From contig NZ_LT629766.1 in assembly GCF_900105315.1 (NCBI RefSeq), positions 3,348,001 to 3,412,000 on the forward strand: a stretch of 64,000 bases of DNA, written 5' to 3'. Origin of the DNA: Brevibacterium siliguriense (GTDB lineage Bacteria; Actinomycetota; Actinomycetes; Actinomycetales; Brevibacteriaceae). The notes under the pieces were generated by a model, which saw only the letters and a program-made list of their open reading frames with translations, searched no databases and had not been told where the DNA came from. This document shows positions 62,954-64,000 of this stretch, in pieces. Each line of letters opens with the position of its first letter. Position 1 is the stretch's first letter. The translations under genes and the position numbers were made by a program.

Positions 62954-63832
62954 TCAGCTGAGCAGTGCCAGCACTCCCCCGGCGAGCACTGCGGCCACGG
63001 CCACGGCCGTGCCCATCGCCGCGGTCGTCTTCCACCCCATGGCTCTCCCGACCATGACCATCGAGGGGATGCTCAGCGCCGGCAGGGCGATGAGCAGTGC
63101 ACCCGTGACACCGGTTCCGACGCCGAGAGGCACGAGGGTGAGGATGATCGGGATCTCTCCGCCGGTGGGGATGACCAACAGGGTCGCTGCGACCGCCGCG
63201 ATGAGGACGGCACCGGCACCCAACTGGGCCTCGAGCCCGAAGACCCCGGTCAGCCACGGCGCGATGAGCCCAATGACGAATACGAGAGCAAGGTGTTCGG
63301 GGACGAAGATGAGTGTGAATCTGGCCAGGGACCGCAGAAAACGGAGGGGAAGCGCTGCCAAGTTCGCCGAGGCGGCCGCAGGCTCGGGTACCACCTCGGC
63401 GGGACCGCTCACCCACCGACCGATGAAGGCAGCGGCGCCGACAACGATGAGGAGCGCGAAGACGATGCGCACGGCCATGTACTGTCACGGAGGGACTAGG
63501 AAAAGGGAGATGAGGACCGCGGGGTTGAGCAGCGGATTGCCCACCCAGCAGCCGAGAGCGGCCGAATGTCGCACACCGAAATCCCGCAGGCCGGCGGCCA
63601 CCGGTGCCGCACAGCAGGTGCACATCATCGACGGCATCGACAAAACCGCCCCGACGAGGGACTGACCGGTGTGGCTTCAACGATTGAGCAGCCTCAGCAG
63701 CCAGTCACGCGGCACCAGAGCATCGACGGCCGCCGCGACGAGCAGCAGTGCGAGCACACCGAGTCCGATTCAATCGGCGGCGCTGAGCCTCCGCGGAGTC
63801 CGAACCGGTGCCGAAGCCGAAGTGTGCGTCAT
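62954..63832 (-). pseudogene. Permease (ArsP/DUF318-like) frame with three in-frame TGA codons
   Basis: One 293-codon frame from the ATG at 63832 to a stop at 62954 reads like an intact membrane permease with about eight helices: VLALLLVAAAVDALVPRDW, LVGAVLSMPSMMCTCCAAP, LGCWVGNPLLNPAVLIS and IPTGGEIPIILTLVPLG. TGA occurs at 63770-63772, 63677-63679 and 63485-63487, and there is no frameshift. The third sits between FLVPP and QYMAVR, where relatives typically have Trp (APWQW). The MCTCC motif is typical of ArsP-like organoarsenical exporters. Likely a recent pseudogene; the alternatives are given in the findings. Confidence 0.75.
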
Positions 63833-63903
63833 CTCGAAATGTCCATTGTGCACGAGCCGAAACGGCTGAAAGACAGTCAAGAGAGACGATGCGGGGCATG
63901 AGC

Positions 63904-64000
63904 TCAGGAAGTGCGGGCAACGACCGAATCGGCGAAGGCGAACAGCGACTCCTTGACCCTGCCTTCCGGCAGCGGGGCCAGAGCGGCCTTGGCCTCATCG
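63904..64000 (-). CDS. Polyprenyl diphosphate synthase, C-terminal end (cut by window edge)
   Basis: Only 32 codons are visible, ending DSVVARTS before TGA. The segment ALAPLPEGRVKESLFAFADSV closely resembles the last helix of actinobacterial heptaprenyl/geranylgeranyl diphosphate synthases, which make isoprenoid side chains for menaquinone. The catalytic DDxxD motifs lie outside the window, so the call rests on this short tail. Confidence 0.6.
   Translation of the reverse strand, partial: DEAKAALAPLPEGRVKESLFAFADSVVARTS

Noticed and set aside
36150..63832. Reassignment of UGA to tryptophan to explain the in-frame TGA codons
   Set aside because: tRNA-Trp has a CCA anticodon, and many intact genes here end in TGA (often as ATGA/GTGA overlaps). 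Pseudogenes or local readthrough are better explanations.

Overview
This is a contiguous chromosomal window from a high-GC actinobacterium. The protein sequences, the order of the translation and transcription genes, the frequent GTG starts and the lack of mycolate or sporulation genes suggest Micrococcales, most likely Brevibacterium; the genus is inferred, not proven. There is no prophage, plasmid origin, CRISPR array or rRNA operon in the window.

The backbone is the classic ribosomal and RNA polymerase region, read on the minus strand from tRNA-Trp (36.2 kb) through secE, nusG, rplK, rplA, rplJ, rplL, rpoB, rpoC, rpsL and rpsG to a partial fusA at the left edge. Accessory blocks break it up. 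A furA-katG oxidative-stress pair, a two-component system, a collapsed glycosyltransferase locus and a DUF1707/pfkA pair lie between rpsL and rpoC. A GNAT enzyme, a metallo-beta-lactamase-fold enzyme and a three-gene operon of related membrane proteins lie between rpoB and rplL. Between rplJ and rplA sit two insertion sequences (IS3 and IS110 families) around an alcohol/aldehyde dehydrogenase pair and its probable GAF-domain regulator.

From 36 to 48 kb are a membrane metallophosphoesterase, murB with two MaoC-fold dehydratases, an ATP-grasp enzyme, a serine hydrolase, a lipoprotein, an M20 amidohydrolase flanked by two decayed genes, and tRNA-Met/tRNA-Thr. From 47 to 64 kb are a glycerophosphodiesterase, a membrane transporter with a second M20 hydrolase, a decayed acyltransferase, tRNA-Tyr, a YajQ protein, metF-metE (methionine synthesis), an alarmone synthetase-domain protein, an FprA-type ferredoxin reductase, a RarD-type exporter, a YtrA-type GntR/ABC operon, a permease frame carrying three in-frame TGA codons, and the end of a polyprenyl synthetase.

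Two themes stand out. First, a family of perfect or near-perfect palindromes of about 56-65 bp occurs four times, mostly just downstream of genes; two of the four copies are split exactly at their centre by different insertion sequences, and the IS110 element carries a long 5' non-coding region that repeats the sequence of its own left junction, as expected of a guide (bridge) RNA. Second, the window has an unusually high number of broken genes (at least six), and all in-frame nonsense codons recognised in them are TGA, mostly where tryptophan would fit.
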